From the NCBI GenBank assembly GCA_902518475.1, contig CABYGI010000003.1, positions 42,150-106,149 of the forward strand: a stretch of 64,000 nucleotides of DNA. Reading direction: 5' to 3'. The notes below the pieces were generated by a model. The model was not told where the DNA came from and searched no databases. It saw nothing but the letters and a program-made list of their open reading frames with translations. This document shows, in pieces, positions 10,075-19,740 of the stretch. The position numbers were made by a program, and so were the translations under genes. How positions within the stretch are numbered: position 1 is the stretch's first letter; each line of letters opens with the position of its first letter. The DNA is from an uncultured Prochlorococcus sp. (GTDB lineage Bacteria; Cyanobacteriota; Cyanobacteriia; PCC-6307; Cyanobiaceae).

Positions 10075-10680
10075 ATGTCATCTCTAAGGCAATCTGAAAT
10101 AAAAAGAAAAACGAATGAAACAGATATTTCTGTATTTATAAACTTAGATGGAAATGGAATTTCTGAGATTAATACAGGGATACCATTCTTAGATCATATG
10201 CTTCATCAAATATCCAGTCATGGTTTGTTCGATTTAAAAATAAAAGCAATTGGAGATACCCATATTGATGATCATCATACAAATGAAGATGTAGGAATCG
10301 CATTAGGCAAAGCATTTTCAAAAGCCTTGGGCGAAAGAAAAGGAATAAGTCGATTTGGACATTTCTTTGCCCCATTGGATGAAGCATTAGTTCAAGTCAC
10401 TTTAGACTGCTCTGGTAGACCGCATCTATCTTATGATCTTCAATTAAAAGCCCCTAGAATAGGCAATTATGATACTGAACTAGTAAGAGAGTTTTTTATT
10501 GCCTTTGTAAATAACAGCGGTATTACTCTGCATATTAATCAAATACGAGGAAGTAATTCACATCACATAGTTGAGGCGTGCTTTAAAGCTTTTTCAAGAG
10601 CAATGAGAATGGCTACCGAGATAGATCCAAGAAGATCTGATTCAATTCCAAGCAGTAAAGGAATGTTAGAAAAACAATAA
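10075..10680 (+). CDS. hisB: Imidazoleglycerol-phosphate dehydratase
   Basis: A 201-residue monofunctional HisB that dehydrates imidazole glycerol phosphate in histidine biosynthesis. The two metal-binding repeats are clear: [16 protein letters not shown] in the first half and [19 protein letters not shown] in the second, with FLDHMLHQ near the N-terminus. There is no fused phosphatase domain, as expected outside enterobacteria. It lies between fabI and the carotenoid oxygenase with short gaps on both sides. Confidence 0.97.
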   Translation: MSSLRQSEIKRKTNETDISVFINLDGNGISEINTGIPFLDHMLHQISSHGLFDLKIKAIGDTHIDDHHTNEDVGIALGKAFSKALGERKGISRFGHFFAPLDEALVQVTLDCSGRPHLSYDLQLKAPRIGNYDTELVREFFIAFVNNSGITLHINQIRGSNSHHIVEACFKAFSRAMRMATEIDPRRSDSIPSSKGMLEKQ

Positions 10681-10692
10681 AATAGGAATTTT

Positions 10693-12237
10693 TTGGAATC
10701 AGCCACAATTCAGTTGATTTTTGGCGAAGATAGATGGAGTGATTATTTTGTTGTGACTAATTTACAAGATAAAAAAATCGATAAATTTAATATTTTTAAA
10801 AAAGAAGATTGGTCAAGTGCTTATCAAAATGTAGAAAAGGAGCTAACTAAAGAGCCTCTAAAAATTATCAAAGGTAATAATATTAAAAATTTAAATGGAA
10901 CATTATTAAGAAATGGACCAGGAATATTAGAGAGAGGTGGACAATGGGTTCATCATCCATTTGATGGTGATGGGATGATAACATCAATAAAATTCGAAAA
11001 TGGTGAGCCATTTCTAACAAATAGATTTGTTAAAACTAAGGGTTATTTGGAAGAAGAAAAAATAGATAAATTTATTTATAGAGGTGTTTTTGGAACACAA
11101 AAAAATGGAGGAATTTTAAATAATGCATTAGACCTAACATTCAAGAATATCGCTAATACTCATGTCATTAAATTAGGAGATGAAATTCTTGCATTATGGG
11201 AAGCAGCAGGTCCACATGCAATGGATCCTGATAGTCTTGAAACTATTGGTTTAACAACATTAAAAGGGGTACTCAAACCTAACGAAGCATTCAGTGCTCA
11301 TCCCAAAACAGACCTAAACTCAAATGCATCTTCAGAACTTTTAGTCACTTTTGGAGTACAAACCGGGCCAAAAAGTACCATTAGATTAATGGAATTTGAT
11401 AATGCTGGTAAAAATTCTGGAGAGCTCATTTTTAACAGAAAAGATACCTTTAATGGTTTTGCATTCCTTCATGATTTCGCAATTACAACTAATTGGGCAA
11501 TATTTTTACAGAATGCTATTGATTTCAATCCTCTTCCATTTGTCATGGGGCAAAGGGGAGCAGCACAATGTCTAAAGTCAAACCCAAATAAAAAGGCAAA
11601 GTTTTTTATCATCCCCAGAGAAAGTGGATTATTTAGAGGACAGCCTCCTTTAACAATAGATGCTCCAGAAGGATTCGTTTTTCATCATGTAAACGCATTT
11701 GAAAAAGATTCTAAAATAGTATTAGATAGTATTTTTTATGATGATTTCCCATCAGTTGGTCCAGACGAGAATTTTAGGGATATTGACTTTGATAAATATC
11801 CAGAAGGAAAACTGAAAAGATCAATTATCGACTTAAAGACAAAAACTTGTGAACTTGAAACTTTCAGTGAACAATGTTGTGAATTTGCTGTTGTTAATCC
11901 TAAAAACTTAGGATTAAAAGCAACTTTTAGTTGGATGGCAAGCACATCTCAAAAGCTGGGTAACGCTCCACTTCAAGCCATAAAAAAAATAAATTTAATT
12001 TCTAAGGAAGAGATTTTTTGGTCAGCAGGTCCAAGTGGATTTGTTAGTGAACCAATTATGGTTCCATCAGAAAACTCTTCAAAAGAAGATGAGGGATTTT
12101 TATTTATACTACTATGGAACGGAGAAAGAAGAGGAAGTGATTTAGTGATATTAGACGCAAAAGACTTAAAAGAATTAGCTGTTTATGAATTACCCATTTC
12201 AATTCCTCATGGCCTTCATGGATCTTGGGTTAATTGA
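10693..12237 (+). CDS. Carotenoid cleavage oxygenase (RPE65/CCD family)
   Basis: A 514-residue iron-dependent oxygenase that cleaves a double bond in carotenoids or apocarotenoids. The four iron-binding histidines can be placed in FSAHPKTDL, FLHDFAITT, VFHHVNAFE and IPHGLHGSW. The N-terminal GTLLRNGPGILERGG and HPFDGDGMI motifs are also those of the family. The start at TTG 10693 is supported by an AGGA 5 bases upstream; a GTG at 10753 would give a 494-residue alternative. The product could be retinal or another apocarotenoid; the window does not decide. It is probably co-transcribed with hisB, 12 bases upstream. Confidence 0.93.
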   Translation: MESATIQLIFGEDRWSDYFVVTNLQDKKIDKFNIFKKEDWSSAYQNVEKELTKEPLKIIKGNNIKNLNGTLLRNGPGILERGGQWVHHPFDGDGMITSIKFENGEPFLTNRFVKTKGYLEEEKIDKFIYRGVFGTQKNGGILNNALDLTFKNIANTHVIKLGDEILALWEAAGPHAMDPDSLETIGLTTLKGVLKPNEAFSAHPKTDLNSNASSELLVTFGVQTGPKSTIRLMEFDNAGKNSGELIFNRKDTFNGFAFLHDFAITTNWAIFLQNAIDFNPLPFVMGQRGAAQCLKSNPNKKAKFFIIPRESGLFRGQPPLTIDAPEGFVFHHVNAFEKDSKIVLDSIFYDDFPSVGPDENFRDIDFDKYPEGKLKRSIIDLKTKTCELETFSEQCCEFAVVNPKNLGLKATFSWMASTSQKLGNAPLQAIKKINLISKEEIFWSAGPSGFVSEPIMVPSENSSKEDEGFLFILLWNGERRGSDLVILDAKDLKELAVYELPISIPHGLHGSWVN

Positions 12238-12239
12238 AT

Positions 12240-12815
12240 TTAAGAAAAAATTTCAATTAAATCTGGAATAATTTTTTTTAATGCTTTACCTCTATGACTA
12301 CAAGAGTCTTTAATATCATTATTCATTTCTGCGAAAGTTAATCTGGTAGAACTCTCCTCAAAAATTGGGTCATACCCAAAACCACTTTTTCCTCTGGGAT
12401 TTAAAATAATATTGCCATGACATTTGGCCTCAGATTCAATAATCACTACACCATTTGGGGAACAAACACAAATATTAGCAATAAAGAAAGCACTTCTATT
12501 TTGAACTCCATCAAGTTCTTTTAAAACTCGTTCAATTCTCTTCTGATCATTTTCTGCATATCTAGATGAGTAAATGCCAGGCTTACCACCTAGTGCTTCA
12601 ATACAAATTCCCGAATCATCTGCTATTGAGAAATTATTTGTTTTTCTCGAAACTTCACTCGCTTTTTTAATTGCATTATCTCTAAATGTCAGTCCATCCT
12701 CTTCAACTTCTAATGATTCTGGCTGGAGTAAGAGTTTACAATTAACTCCAGCAAGCAATTTCTTATATTCTTGAATTTTACCTTTGTTCTTACTCGCTAA
12801 ATATAAATTTTTCAC
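12240..12815 (-). CDS. rdgB: dITP/XTP pyrophosphatase (RdgB/HAM1)
   Basis: A house-cleaning enzyme that hydrolyses inosine and xanthosine triphosphates. It begins MKNLYLASKNKGKIQEYK, the classic RdgB N-terminus, and has ADDSGICIEALGGKPGIYSSRYA and GKSGFGYDPIFE, both diagnostic. The frame runs open to 12854 inside the mutase gene. I place the start at the GTG 12815 because it gives the conserved N-terminus, an AGGA lies about 8 bases before it, and it begins 2 bases after the mutase stop, as expected for a coupled pair. It is convergent with the carotenoid oxygenase. Confidence 0.93.
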   Translation of the reverse strand: MKNLYLASKNKGKIQEYKKLLAGVNCKLLLQPESLEVEEDGLTFRDNAIKKASEVSRKTNNFSIADDSGICIEALGGKPGIYSSRYAENDQKRIERVLKELDGVQNRSAFFIANICVCSPNGVVIIESEAKCHGNIILNPRGKSGFGYDPIFEESSTRLTFAEMNNDIKDSCSHRGKALKKIIPDLIEIFS

Positions 12816-12817
12816 CC

Positions 12818-14272
12818 TTATTTTCCTGCCAAATTTATAAATAATTGCCCCCACTTTAATAACTCATCTAAATAAGATTCTTTTGGAGCTTCACAATATA
12901 ACCTTAAAAGGGGTTCCGTTCCTGAAAACCTAAAAAGAAGCCAAAAATTTTTATCAATTCTCAACTTTATTCCATCAATCTTTGAGATACTTTTTAACTT
13001 ATGATTATTAATATTCTCAGGGATATTATCTATGATAAATTCTTTTACGTTATTTTTTTCTGACTGATCTGGAAATTTAATATCAATTCTTTTATAAAAA
13101 CTTGGCCCAAAATCTTTTTGAATTTCATCTAAGGTTTCATACAAATATTGAGATTTTTCAGCAATTCCATTTAATAAAATCATCGCTGCATATAGTGCAT
13201 CTCTTTCAGGCATAAAGTCACCAAAACCAACTCCCCCAGATTCCTCCCCTCCAATAAATATTTTCTCTTTAATCATTTTTTCAGCAATATATTTAAAACC
13301 AACTGGAAGTTCAAAAACATCTCTATTTTGACTCTCTGATATATTTTTAATAATATCTGAACCACTAACAGTCTTTAAAACTGGATAAGAATTATTTTTA
13401 ATTTCACCCAAATAGCTAATAAAGTATGGGAGTAAATCTTGAGTACTAGAGTACCTTCCTTTTTCATCAATTGCAGCAATTCTGTCACCATCACCATCAA
13501 ATATAATCCCTAGAGTTTGCACTTCATTTGTTGTATTTTTTTCTAGTATTCGATTTAGATCATCTACATAATTTAAAAGAGGTTCAGGAGGTTTTCCTCC
13601 AAAAAAAGGATCCGCATCTTTTCTGATTTCTGAAATAACTTCTAAATCATTAGAAGCAAAAATCTCAGCCATACAATTTGCAGCGGAACCATGCATAGAA
13701 TCTACAAAAATTTTCAATTTCATTTTTTTCAATCTATTGGAAATAAAGTCAATATCAAAGAGGGATTTAATTCTATCTAAATGAAGTTTCTTGATATCTA
13801 CCAATTGATTAACACCATCTATTTTTTCAATTGAATTTCCTAGCATTAATCTTTTTTCAATTTCACTTGTAAAAGATTCGTCAACGGAACATCCATTAAA
13901 GCTCTTTATTTTTAGACCTAGCCAATTATATGGATTATGACTTGCTGTAATTACTAACGCTCCAAGACAGCCGACTTCTTTGGCATAGAAACTGCAAGCG
14001 GGCGTTGTAACAAAGCTTTTAGATAAGATCGGTTCGAAACCACATCCTCTTACAAAGGGTACTATTTGCTTGGCAAATTCACAAGCCATAAATCTACGAT
14101 CATATCCAATAATAATTTTCTTTGAATTAACTTTTTTATAGTATTGATAATGTAACTCCTGGCACGCAGCAACAACAACTCTTGAAAGATTGGATAAATT
14201 AAAATCAAATCCAATAATTCCTCTCCACCCATCAGTTCCAAATTTTATTTTATCTAATTTATCAGCTGTCAA
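12818..14272 (-). CDS. Phosphoglucomutase/phosphomannomutase family protein
   Basis: A 484-residue alpha-D-phosphohexomutase. The four family signatures are present in order: phosphoserine loop ITASHNPYNWLGLK, metal-binding DGDGDRIAAID, sugar-binding GGEESGGVGFG, and phosphate-binding RFSGTEPLLRLY. It therefore interconverts hexose 1- and 6-phosphates; glucose versus mannose preference cannot be set from these motifs. It is a distant paralogue of glmM at 43767. rdgB follows 2 bases later on the same strand. It is divergent from the RecB-like nuclease. Confidence 0.93.
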   Translation of the reverse strand: MTADKLDKIKFGTDGWRGIIGFDFNLSNLSRVVVAACQELHYQYYKKVNSKKIIIGYDRRFMACEFAKQIVPFVRGCGFEPILSKSFVTTPACSFYAKEVGCLGALVITASHNPYNWLGLKIKSFNGCSVDESFTSEIEKRLMLGNSIEKIDGVNQLVDIKKLHLDRIKSLFDIDFISNRLKKMKLKIFVDSMHGSAANCMAEIFASNDLEVISEIRKDADPFFGGKPPEPLLNYVDDLNRILEKNTTNEVQTLGIIFDGDGDRIAAIDEKGRYSSTQDLLPYFISYLGEIKNNSYPVLKTVSGSDIIKNISESQNRDVFELPVGFKYIAEKMIKEKIFIGGEESGGVGFGDFMPERDALYAAMILLNGIAEKSQYLYETLDEIQKDFGPSFYKRIDIKFPDQSEKNNVKEFIIDNIPENINNHKLKSISKIDGIKLRIDKNFWLLFRFSGTEPLLRLYCEAPKESYLDELLKWGQLFINLAGK

Positions 14273-14351
14273 ATTTAAAAGTTCCTTGATTTCTTTTAAT
14301 TATCTATAATAATTTATATGAGTAAATTTTAAAACCGCCCTTAAAAATAAT

Positions 14352-15770
14352 TTGAATTCTCTTCATTTAAAAAGTTTTGTAAGGTGCAAAAGAAAAGCAT
14401 GGTTAGATTTTAAGGGCAAAAAATTTTACGAAGTTTGGTCTCCCCATAAAGCTATAGATAAAATTAATCAGTTTCAAATTTTCTCTGAATTTTGTAATAA
14501 TAAAATCTATTCAGGATTAAAAGCCTGTGAAAATGGTTATCAAGGAGTAATTGGATTAAAATTCAAAGGAAATCTTTTCCAAAATATTAACGCAGAGATA
14601 CGTCCACAATTACTTGTAAAAACTCAAGGTAAAAGTAAATGGGGACAATACAAATATTTACCTGCAGTTTATAAGTTAGGCCACAAAACCACTAAAGAAC
14701 ATCTATTCGACCTAGCTTTTAGCTCTATGATGTTGGAATCTTTTCAAGAATCTAAAATTGAGAAAGGATTAGTAATTTCAAGTTTTGAAAAAAAAGTTAA
14801 TGTTGAAGAAATTTATTTAAATAAAAAATTAAGAAAAAAAGTTTTTAATATTTTATTAAGTTTGAATGAATGTTTGGAGGGATTTATGCCAGAAATAACT
14901 CAAGATAGAAAAAAATGTACTATTTGTTCATGGCAAAAATTTTGTGACAAAGAAGCAAAAGAAAATGGATATCTAACAGATATAGATGGAATAGGATCCA
15001 AAACGGCCTCATTACTCATAACAAATGGAATATCTGATACCCAAACATTAGCTTCTTGTAGCGAAAAACAACTTGGAGAGAAATTATCTAAATTCAACGA
15101 TCAAAAGTATGAAAAAGCGTCCATATTTGTAAAGCAAGCACAAGCTTATATTTCTGGGAAACCATATCGCATTTCCAATAAAAATGACACTAACTATTTA
15201 CTAGAAAAAACATGTTCGGGATTTTATATATTTGATATTGAGTCAAACCCAGATGATAAACATGACTTTTTATATGGTTTTTTAAAAATAAATAATTTGT
15301 TTACAAAAAAAGAAGAACTTATTTATAAACCAATATTAAGTCTCACAAACAATAAAGGAGAATCTTACAAGAAAATTATTAAATTACTTTATTCACAGAA
15401 GGAATGGCCAGTTTTACATTATGGAGAGACTGAAAAGATAGCAATAATTAATATTGCTAAAAACCTGAATTTCAGTTTTGAAGAAATTGATGCACTTACC
15501 TCAAGATTTGTAGACTTACATACCTTAATACGAAAGTCTTGGATATTACCACTAAAAAACTATGGCTTAAAAACTGTTTCTAATTGGCTTGGATTTGAAT
15601 GGATGCAAAAAAACGTTAGTGGCTCGAAAGCACTTTATTGGTGGATTCAATATCAAATTACAGAAAACGAAATATTTTTAAAAAAAATTATCCAATATAA
15701 CAAAGATGATTGTTTAGCTACTCTACAAATTGCAGAATATTTAATCAAAAATCAATTAAAGAAAAATTGA
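14352..15770 (+). CDS. TM0106-type RecB/Cas4-like nuclease with DEDD exonuclease domain
   Basis: A 472-residue multidomain protein. The N-terminal part resembles a Cas4/RecB nuclease with four possible Fe-S cysteines: C12, then C189, C192 and C198 in KCTICSWQKFC. A helix-hairpin-helix follows (TDIDGIGSKTASLLI, about 209-223). The C-terminal half is an RNase H-fold exonuclease with DIE at 295-297, VDLHTLIR and YNKDDCLATL as further acidic positions. The acidic residues expected in the RecB nuclease core look substituted: RPQLL in place of an expected RPDLL, and AVYK where D/E-x-K is expected. The start is a TTG at 14352. There is no CRISPR array or cas gene nearby. The gene overlaps convergent ygfZ by 15 bases. 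Its role, presumably in DNA repair or processing, is unproven. Confidence 0.8.
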   Translation: MNSLHLKSFVRCKRKAWLDFKGKKFYEVWSPHKAIDKINQFQIFSEFCNNKIYSGLKACENGYQGVIGLKFKGNLFQNINAEIRPQLLVKTQGKSKWGQYKYLPAVYKLGHKTTKEHLFDLAFSSMMLESFQESKIEKGLVISSFEKKVNVEEIYLNKKLRKKVFNILLSLNECLEGFMPEITQDRKKCTICSWQKFCDKEAKENGYLTDIDGIGSKTASLLITNGISDTQTLASCSEKQLGEKLSKFNDQKYEKASIFVKQAQAYISGKPYRISNKNDTNYLLEKTCSGFYIFDIESNPDDKHDFLYGFLKINNLFTKKEELIYKPILSLTNNKGESYKKIIKLLYSQKEWPVLHYGETEKIAIINIAKNLNFSFEEIDALTSRFVDLHTLIRKSWILPLKNYGLKTVSNWLGFEWMQKNVSGSKALYWWIQYQITENEIFLKKIIQYNKDDCLATLQIAEYLIKNQLKKN

Positions 15771-16589
15771 TCCTACAGACTTATTAATAATAATTTTTCC
15801 AAAAATTTCTGAAAAAAAATAACTTCCTTCCTCTAAATATTTTCTTTTTATCATTGCTAACCCTGTTATTTGAGAATCAGATTTAAAAAAACTAGTGATT
15901 TTGCCTACAGAAATATCCTTGGCAGTATTTGTATATAAATTTTTATCTTCAACGTCTAAATTCAAATTAGAATCAACTGATTTCCAAGTTCTTATTTCCT
16001 TTTTTAAAGAAGAAACATTTTTTATTTTTGACATAGTTTCTTGTCCTAAATAACAACCTTTATTAAAATCTATAAGATCTTGCAATCCAAGTTCAAGAGG
16101 ATTATTTTTTCCGTTTATTTCCATCTCTAATGAGGGTATTGCCTGATTAATCTTCCAAAGTTTTAAATCATTGGGATTTACTAAATTTAGTTTATTTTTA
16201 TATATTTGAAATTCTTTATCTTCTGTTTTGAAGAAAATAGGCTGATAAGTTCTCCATGAACTAGATTCATCAATTTCCTGAATTCTATTAATTAAGAAAG
16301 GTTCACTTATAAGTACATCGTCCGCTGGAAAAATAATTTGATTAAAGTAATCAATTATTTCATTAATGTTACCCGCCAAGATAATTACTTCTAAGTTTCT
16401 TTCTAAAAAAATAATTTCAATTAATGACCTTAGAACCCCATTTGGAGTTAACCAACAAGTTTTAATAACTTTATTTTCTGAATTAAGAATATTACCAGTT
16501 AGTATTCCATTCAAAAATTTTCTGGCATCTTTCCCAGTAATAGAAAAACAATCAAATTTTTCAAGCCAAAACTTTTTTATATCTTGCAT
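15756..16589 (-). CDS. ygfZ: Folate-binding protein YgfZ/GcvT-like
   Basis: A 277-residue protein of the YgfZ family, related to the glycine-cleavage T protein. YgfZ proteins help assemble or repair certain Fe-S clusters in a folate-dependent way. The diagnostic motif KGCYLGQETMSKIK is present (about residues 178-191), including the key cysteine. The N-terminal GKDARKFLNGILTGN is also typical. It lies 10 bases downstream of pyrE on the same strand and overlaps the end of the RecB-like gene. Confidence 0.9.
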   Translation of the reverse strand: MQDIKKFWLEKFDCFSITGKDARKFLNGILTGNILNSENKVIKTCWLTPNGVLRSLIEIIFLERNLEVIILAGNINEIIDYFNQIIFPADDVLISEPFLINRIQEIDESSSWRTYQPIFFKTEDKEFQIYKNKLNLVNPNDLKLWKINQAIPSLEMEINGKNNPLELGLQDLIDFNKGCYLGQETMSKIKNVSSLKKEIRTWKSVDSNLNLDVEDKNLYTNTAKDISVGKITSFFKSDSQITGLAMIKRKYLEEGSYFFSEIFGKIIINKSVGSIFL

Positions 16590-16599
16590 TTTGAAATAA

Positions 16600-17160
16600 T
16601 TATAAAAAGTCTTTTATTGTAAACAAACTTTTTAATTTAACATTTTCATCTTTAAGGGCTTCTAATCCCCCTTCTTGCCTATCGACTATAGACAAAACTT
16701 CCTCAACAACATAATTATTTTCGCGTAACTTTTTTATAGCTTTTATCACTGAACCAGCAGTTGTAACTACATCCTCTAAGACAGTCACCAAAGTTCCTTC
16801 TTCTAATAAAGGGCCCTCTATCCCAGCTTTGGTACCGTATTTTTTAATTTCTTTCCGAATTATTAAACCATTAAGATCAAGGCCTAGCGAAGCTGCCTTA
16901 ACGATTAATCCACTTACAATTGGATCTGCACCTAATGTCAATCCTGCTACAGCTTTTGACTTTGAGTCCTTTAACTCTAAAAATAAATCACTTATTAAGT
17001 TTAAGCCTTCGCCGTTTAACGATACTGGTTTACAATTCAAATAATGACTGCTTTTTTTTCCTGAAGATAAAGTGAAATTTCCTCTCTTGTAAGATTTTTC
17101 AATTAACCGTTTTAACAATTTTGCTTTATTGAAATTATATTTATCCGAGAATTTAGCCAT
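16600..17160 (-). CDS. pyrE: Orotate phosphoribosyltransferase
   Basis: A 186-residue enzyme that joins orotate to PRPP in de novo UMP synthesis. The PRPP-binding loop [18 protein letters not shown] is clear, as are [16 protein letters not shown] near the N-terminus and [13 protein letters not shown]. The start is the ATG at 17160. ygfZ follows 10 bases later. pyrB, another pyrimidine gene, is elsewhere in the window at 52686, so the pathway genes are scattered. Confidence 0.95.
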   Translation of the reverse strand: MAKFSDKYNFNKAKLLKRLIEKSYKRGNFTLSSGKKSSHYLNCKPVSLNGEGLNLISDLFLELKDSKSKAVAGLTLGADPIVSGLIVKAASLGLDLNGLIIRKEIKKYGTKAGIEGPLLEEGTLVTVLEDVVTTAGSVIKAIKKLRENNYVVEEVLSIVDRQEGGLEALKDENVKLKSLFTIKDFL

Positions 17161-17299
17161 TATTAAAAGTTAAATTTTTTTTAAAGATTAGAAGAAAAAA
17201 AGAAATCTCACAAAAACTTCCTAATAAGGTGTTTTTTGAAATATTACTTTTATATTGTATATTGAAATTCAATGTAATTAAAATTACTTAAATTTTTTT

Positions 17300-17372
17300 G
17301 GGGGTGTAGCAATCTGGTGAATGCACCAAACTCATAATTTGGCTAAGGCGAGTTCGATCCTCGCCACCCCCA
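17300..17372 (+). tRNA. tRNA with CAT anticodon (elongator Met, or Ile2 with modified C34)
   Basis: A complete 73-nt cloverleaf, no encoded CCA. The acceptor stem GGGGGTG pairs with CACCCCC, followed by discriminator A. The anticodon stem CCAAA/TTTGG encloses loop CTCATAA, so the anticodon is CAT. The T-arm is GCGAG-TTCGATC-CTCGC. It is not the initiator, because the first acceptor pair is matched and the anticodon stem lacks the three G-C pairs. The stem-loop resembles plastid tRNA-Ile(CAT), whose C34 is converted to lysidine, so elongator Met versus Ile2 is unresolved. Confidence 0.9.
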
Positions 17373-17390
17373 TTATTTATTTGTCTTTGA

Positions 17391-18659
17391 ATGAAAATAA
17401 CTTTACTTATATTTCTTTTATTTTTACCAGCTTTTTTCGCAGCGAGCGAACTCTCTTTTTTATTAATAAGGCCTAGTAAAGTTTTAAGGTTAATAGAAGA
17501 AAAAAAGAGAGGAGCATTTTCAATTTTAAAAATTCAAAAACGCTTTAGATCTTCATTAATTGCTTCTCAATTTGGAGTAACAATTTCATTAATTGCAATT
17601 GGATGGCTCAGCAATAACCTGGCTAATGATTATTGGAAAAGCAATATTTTGTCTAATAGATTTTATGATCTTCTATTATTTTTATTTATTGTTCTAGTTG
17701 TTACTCTTATTTCTGGACTAATTCCAAAAGCCTTAGTAATTAATAATCCAGAATCTGCTGCATTAAGGTTAACCACAATATTCGATGCCGTAAGAAAAGG
17801 TATGAATCCTGTAGTTACCATAATAGAATTCTTTGCAAGCGCTTGTTTAGGCTTGTTCAATTTAAATAACAAATGGGATTCCTTAAACTCAGGTTTATCT
17901 GCAGGAGAGTTAGAAACTCTTATAGAAACAGATAATGTAACAGGTTTAAAACCAGATGAAAAGAATATTCTTGAAGGAGTTTTTGCTTTAAAAGATACAC
18001 AGGTTAAAGAAGTAATGATTCCAAGATCTGAAATGGTAACTTTGCCAAAAAATATAACGTTTTCAGAACTTATGAAACAAGTAGATAAAACTCGTCATGC
18101 TCGCTTCTTTGTGATTGGTGAGTCTTTAGACGATGTACTAGGTGTATTAGATTTGCGTTATCTAGCTAAGCCAATATCAAAAGGTGAAATGGAAGCCAAC
18201 ACATTATTAGAGCCCTTTATTTTACCAGTGACAAAAATAATTGAAACATGTTCACTTGCAGAAATATTTCCAATAGTAAGAGACTATAATCCCTTCTTAC
18301 TAGTAGTTGATGAACACGGTGGGACAGAGGGGCTTATAACTGCAGCTGATCTAAATGGCGAAATAGTTGGAGAAGAAATGCTTAACAATAGAATTTATTC
18401 AGATATGCGAATGTTAGATAATTTATCCAAGAAATGGTCAATAGCTGGAAAATCAGAAATTATTGATATCAATAAGAAGTTAGGATGTTCTATTCCAGAA
18501 GGTTCAGATTACTATACTCTTGCTGGATTTATGCTAGAAAAATTTCAAATGGTTCCAAAAATCGGAGACGTTTTAGATTTTAATAACATTAAATTCGAAG
18601 TTGTCTCTATGTCAGGTCCAAAAATTGATCGTGTTAAAATAATTCTTCCAAAAAGCTAA
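17391..18659 (+). CDS. CNNM/CorC-family membrane protein (DUF21 plus CBS domains)
   Basis: A 422-residue protein formerly called hemolysin-like. The N-terminal DUF21 domain has about four membrane segments in residues 1-150, with FFAASELSFLLIRPSK at the start and SGLIPKALVINNPE before the last. A CBS pair follows, with VKEVMIPRSEMVTLP and FLLVVDEHGGTEGLITAADLNGEIVGE. A CorC/HlyC domain ends the protein. Such proteins move Mg2+ or related ions; the ion here is inferred. It lies 18 bases after the CAT tRNA. Confidence 0.9.
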   Translation: MKITLLIFLLFLPAFFAASELSFLLIRPSKVLRLIEEKKRGAFSILKIQKRFRSSLIASQFGVTISLIAIGWLSNNLANDYWKSNILSNRFYDLLLFLFIVLVVTLISGLIPKALVINNPESAALRLTTIFDAVRKGMNPVVTIIEFFASACLGLFNLNNKWDSLNSGLSAGELETLIETDNVTGLKPDEKNILEGVFALKDTQVKEVMIPRSEMVTLPKNITFSELMKQVDKTRHARFFVIGESLDDVLGVLDLRYLAKPISKGEMEANTLLEPFILPVTKIIETCSLAEIFPIVRDYNPFLLVVDEHGGTEGLITAADLNGEIVGEEMLNNRIYSDMRMLDNLSKKWSIAGKSEIIDINKKLGCSIPEGSDYYTLAGFMLEKFQMVPKIGDVLDFNNIKFEVVSMSGPKIDRVKIILPKS

Positions 18660-18709
18660 ATATGGCTCCTAATAGAGGATAATGATAATTAATACATGGA
18701 TTTAAAATT

Positions 18710-19714
18710 ATGCAGCCAACCTCATCACCAGTAAAGGTTGGAGTCATAGGTATAGGAAATATGGGCTGGCATCATGCTCGAGTACTAAGTTTACTCAAAG
18801 ATGCAAATCTAATTGGAGTCGCCGATCCAAATGAAGAGCGAGGTAAATTAGCCATTGAGCAATTTCAATGTGAATGGTTCAGTAATTATAAGGACTTAAT
18901 TCCAAAAGTTGATGCTATCTGTATCGCTGTCCCAACACTACTTCATCAAAAAGTAGGCCTGGATTGTCTTAAGGGGGGTGTCAACGTTCTCATTGAAAAA
19001 CCAATTGCAGCTAACGAGTTGGAAGCAAAATCTTTAATAGAGGCCGCTAATGCAAGTAACTGTCTATTACAAGTTGGGCATATTGAAAGATTTAATCCTG
19101 CTTTTAGGGAATTAAACAAAATAGTACAAAAAGAAGAAATTGTTGTCTTAGAAGCTAGGAGGCACAGTCCTCATGCAGACAGAGCAAATGATGTATCTGT
19201 AGTAATGGATTTAATGATTCATGACATTGATCTTATTTTGGAACTTGTAAACTCAAAAATTCAAAAATTAGCCGCAGTTGGAGGGAGAAATAGCGAAGGA
19301 TTAATAGATTATGTGAATGCCACTTTAGTTTTTAAAAATAATGTTATTGCAAGCCTAACTGCAAGCAAAATGAGTCACAAAAAAATACGAAATTTAAGTG
19401 CTCACTGCCAAAATGGCCTAGTAGAAACTGACTTCTTAAATCACTCTTTACAAATCCATCGAAAGTCTCATGAATCATACACAGCAGAGCATGGAGAATT
19501 AGTTTATAGAAATGATGGATATGTCGAGGAAGTTAGCACAACCTCCATTGAACCTCTTTATGCAGAACTTGAGCATTTTCTTAAATGCGTTCGGGGTAAA
19601 GAAATACCTGAGGTAGATGGAGAGCAAGCCTCGAGAGCATTAAAAATTGCTGATTTTATAGAGAGTGCTGTAGATAATTCTGGAGATGCAATTTTTCTTG
19701 AGAATCCCTTCTAA
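18710..19714 (+). CDS. Gfo/Idh/MocA-family NAD(P)-dependent oxidoreductase
   Basis: A 334-residue two-domain dehydrogenase. The Rossmann motif GVIGIGNMGWHHARVL opens the protein and the family's EKP motif is in NVLIEKPIAAN (about residue 96). The C-terminal domain carries the DLMIHDIDLIL helix with its conserved aspartate and histidine. Family members oxidise or reduce sugars, inositols or biliverdin-like compounds. Nothing in the neighbourhood fixes the substrate, though a sugar nucleotide is a fair guess. It starts 50 bases after the CNNM gene. Confidence 0.88.
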   Translation: MQPTSSPVKVGVIGIGNMGWHHARVLSLLKDANLIGVADPNEERGKLAIEQFQCEWFSNYKDLIPKVDAICIAVPTLLHQKVGLDCLKGGVNVLIEKPIAANELEAKSLIEAANASNCLLQVGHIERFNPAFRELNKIVQKEEIVVLEARRHSPHADRANDVSVVMDLMIHDIDLILELVNSKIQKLAAVGGRNSEGLIDYVNATLVFKNNVIASLTASKMSHKKIRNLSAHCQNGLVETDFLNHSLQIHRKSHESYTAEHGELVYRNDGYVEEVSTTSIEPLYAELEHFLKCVRGKEIPEVDGEQASRALKIADFIESAVDNSGDAIFLENPF

Positions 19715-19740
19715 TAGAGACAATCTAAACTAATAGAATT

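Noticed and set aside
14352..15770. Cas4-like domain taken as a sign of a CRISPR system
   Set aside because: No repeats, cas1/cas2 or other cas genes are present; the domain order is that of the stand-alone TM0106 family.
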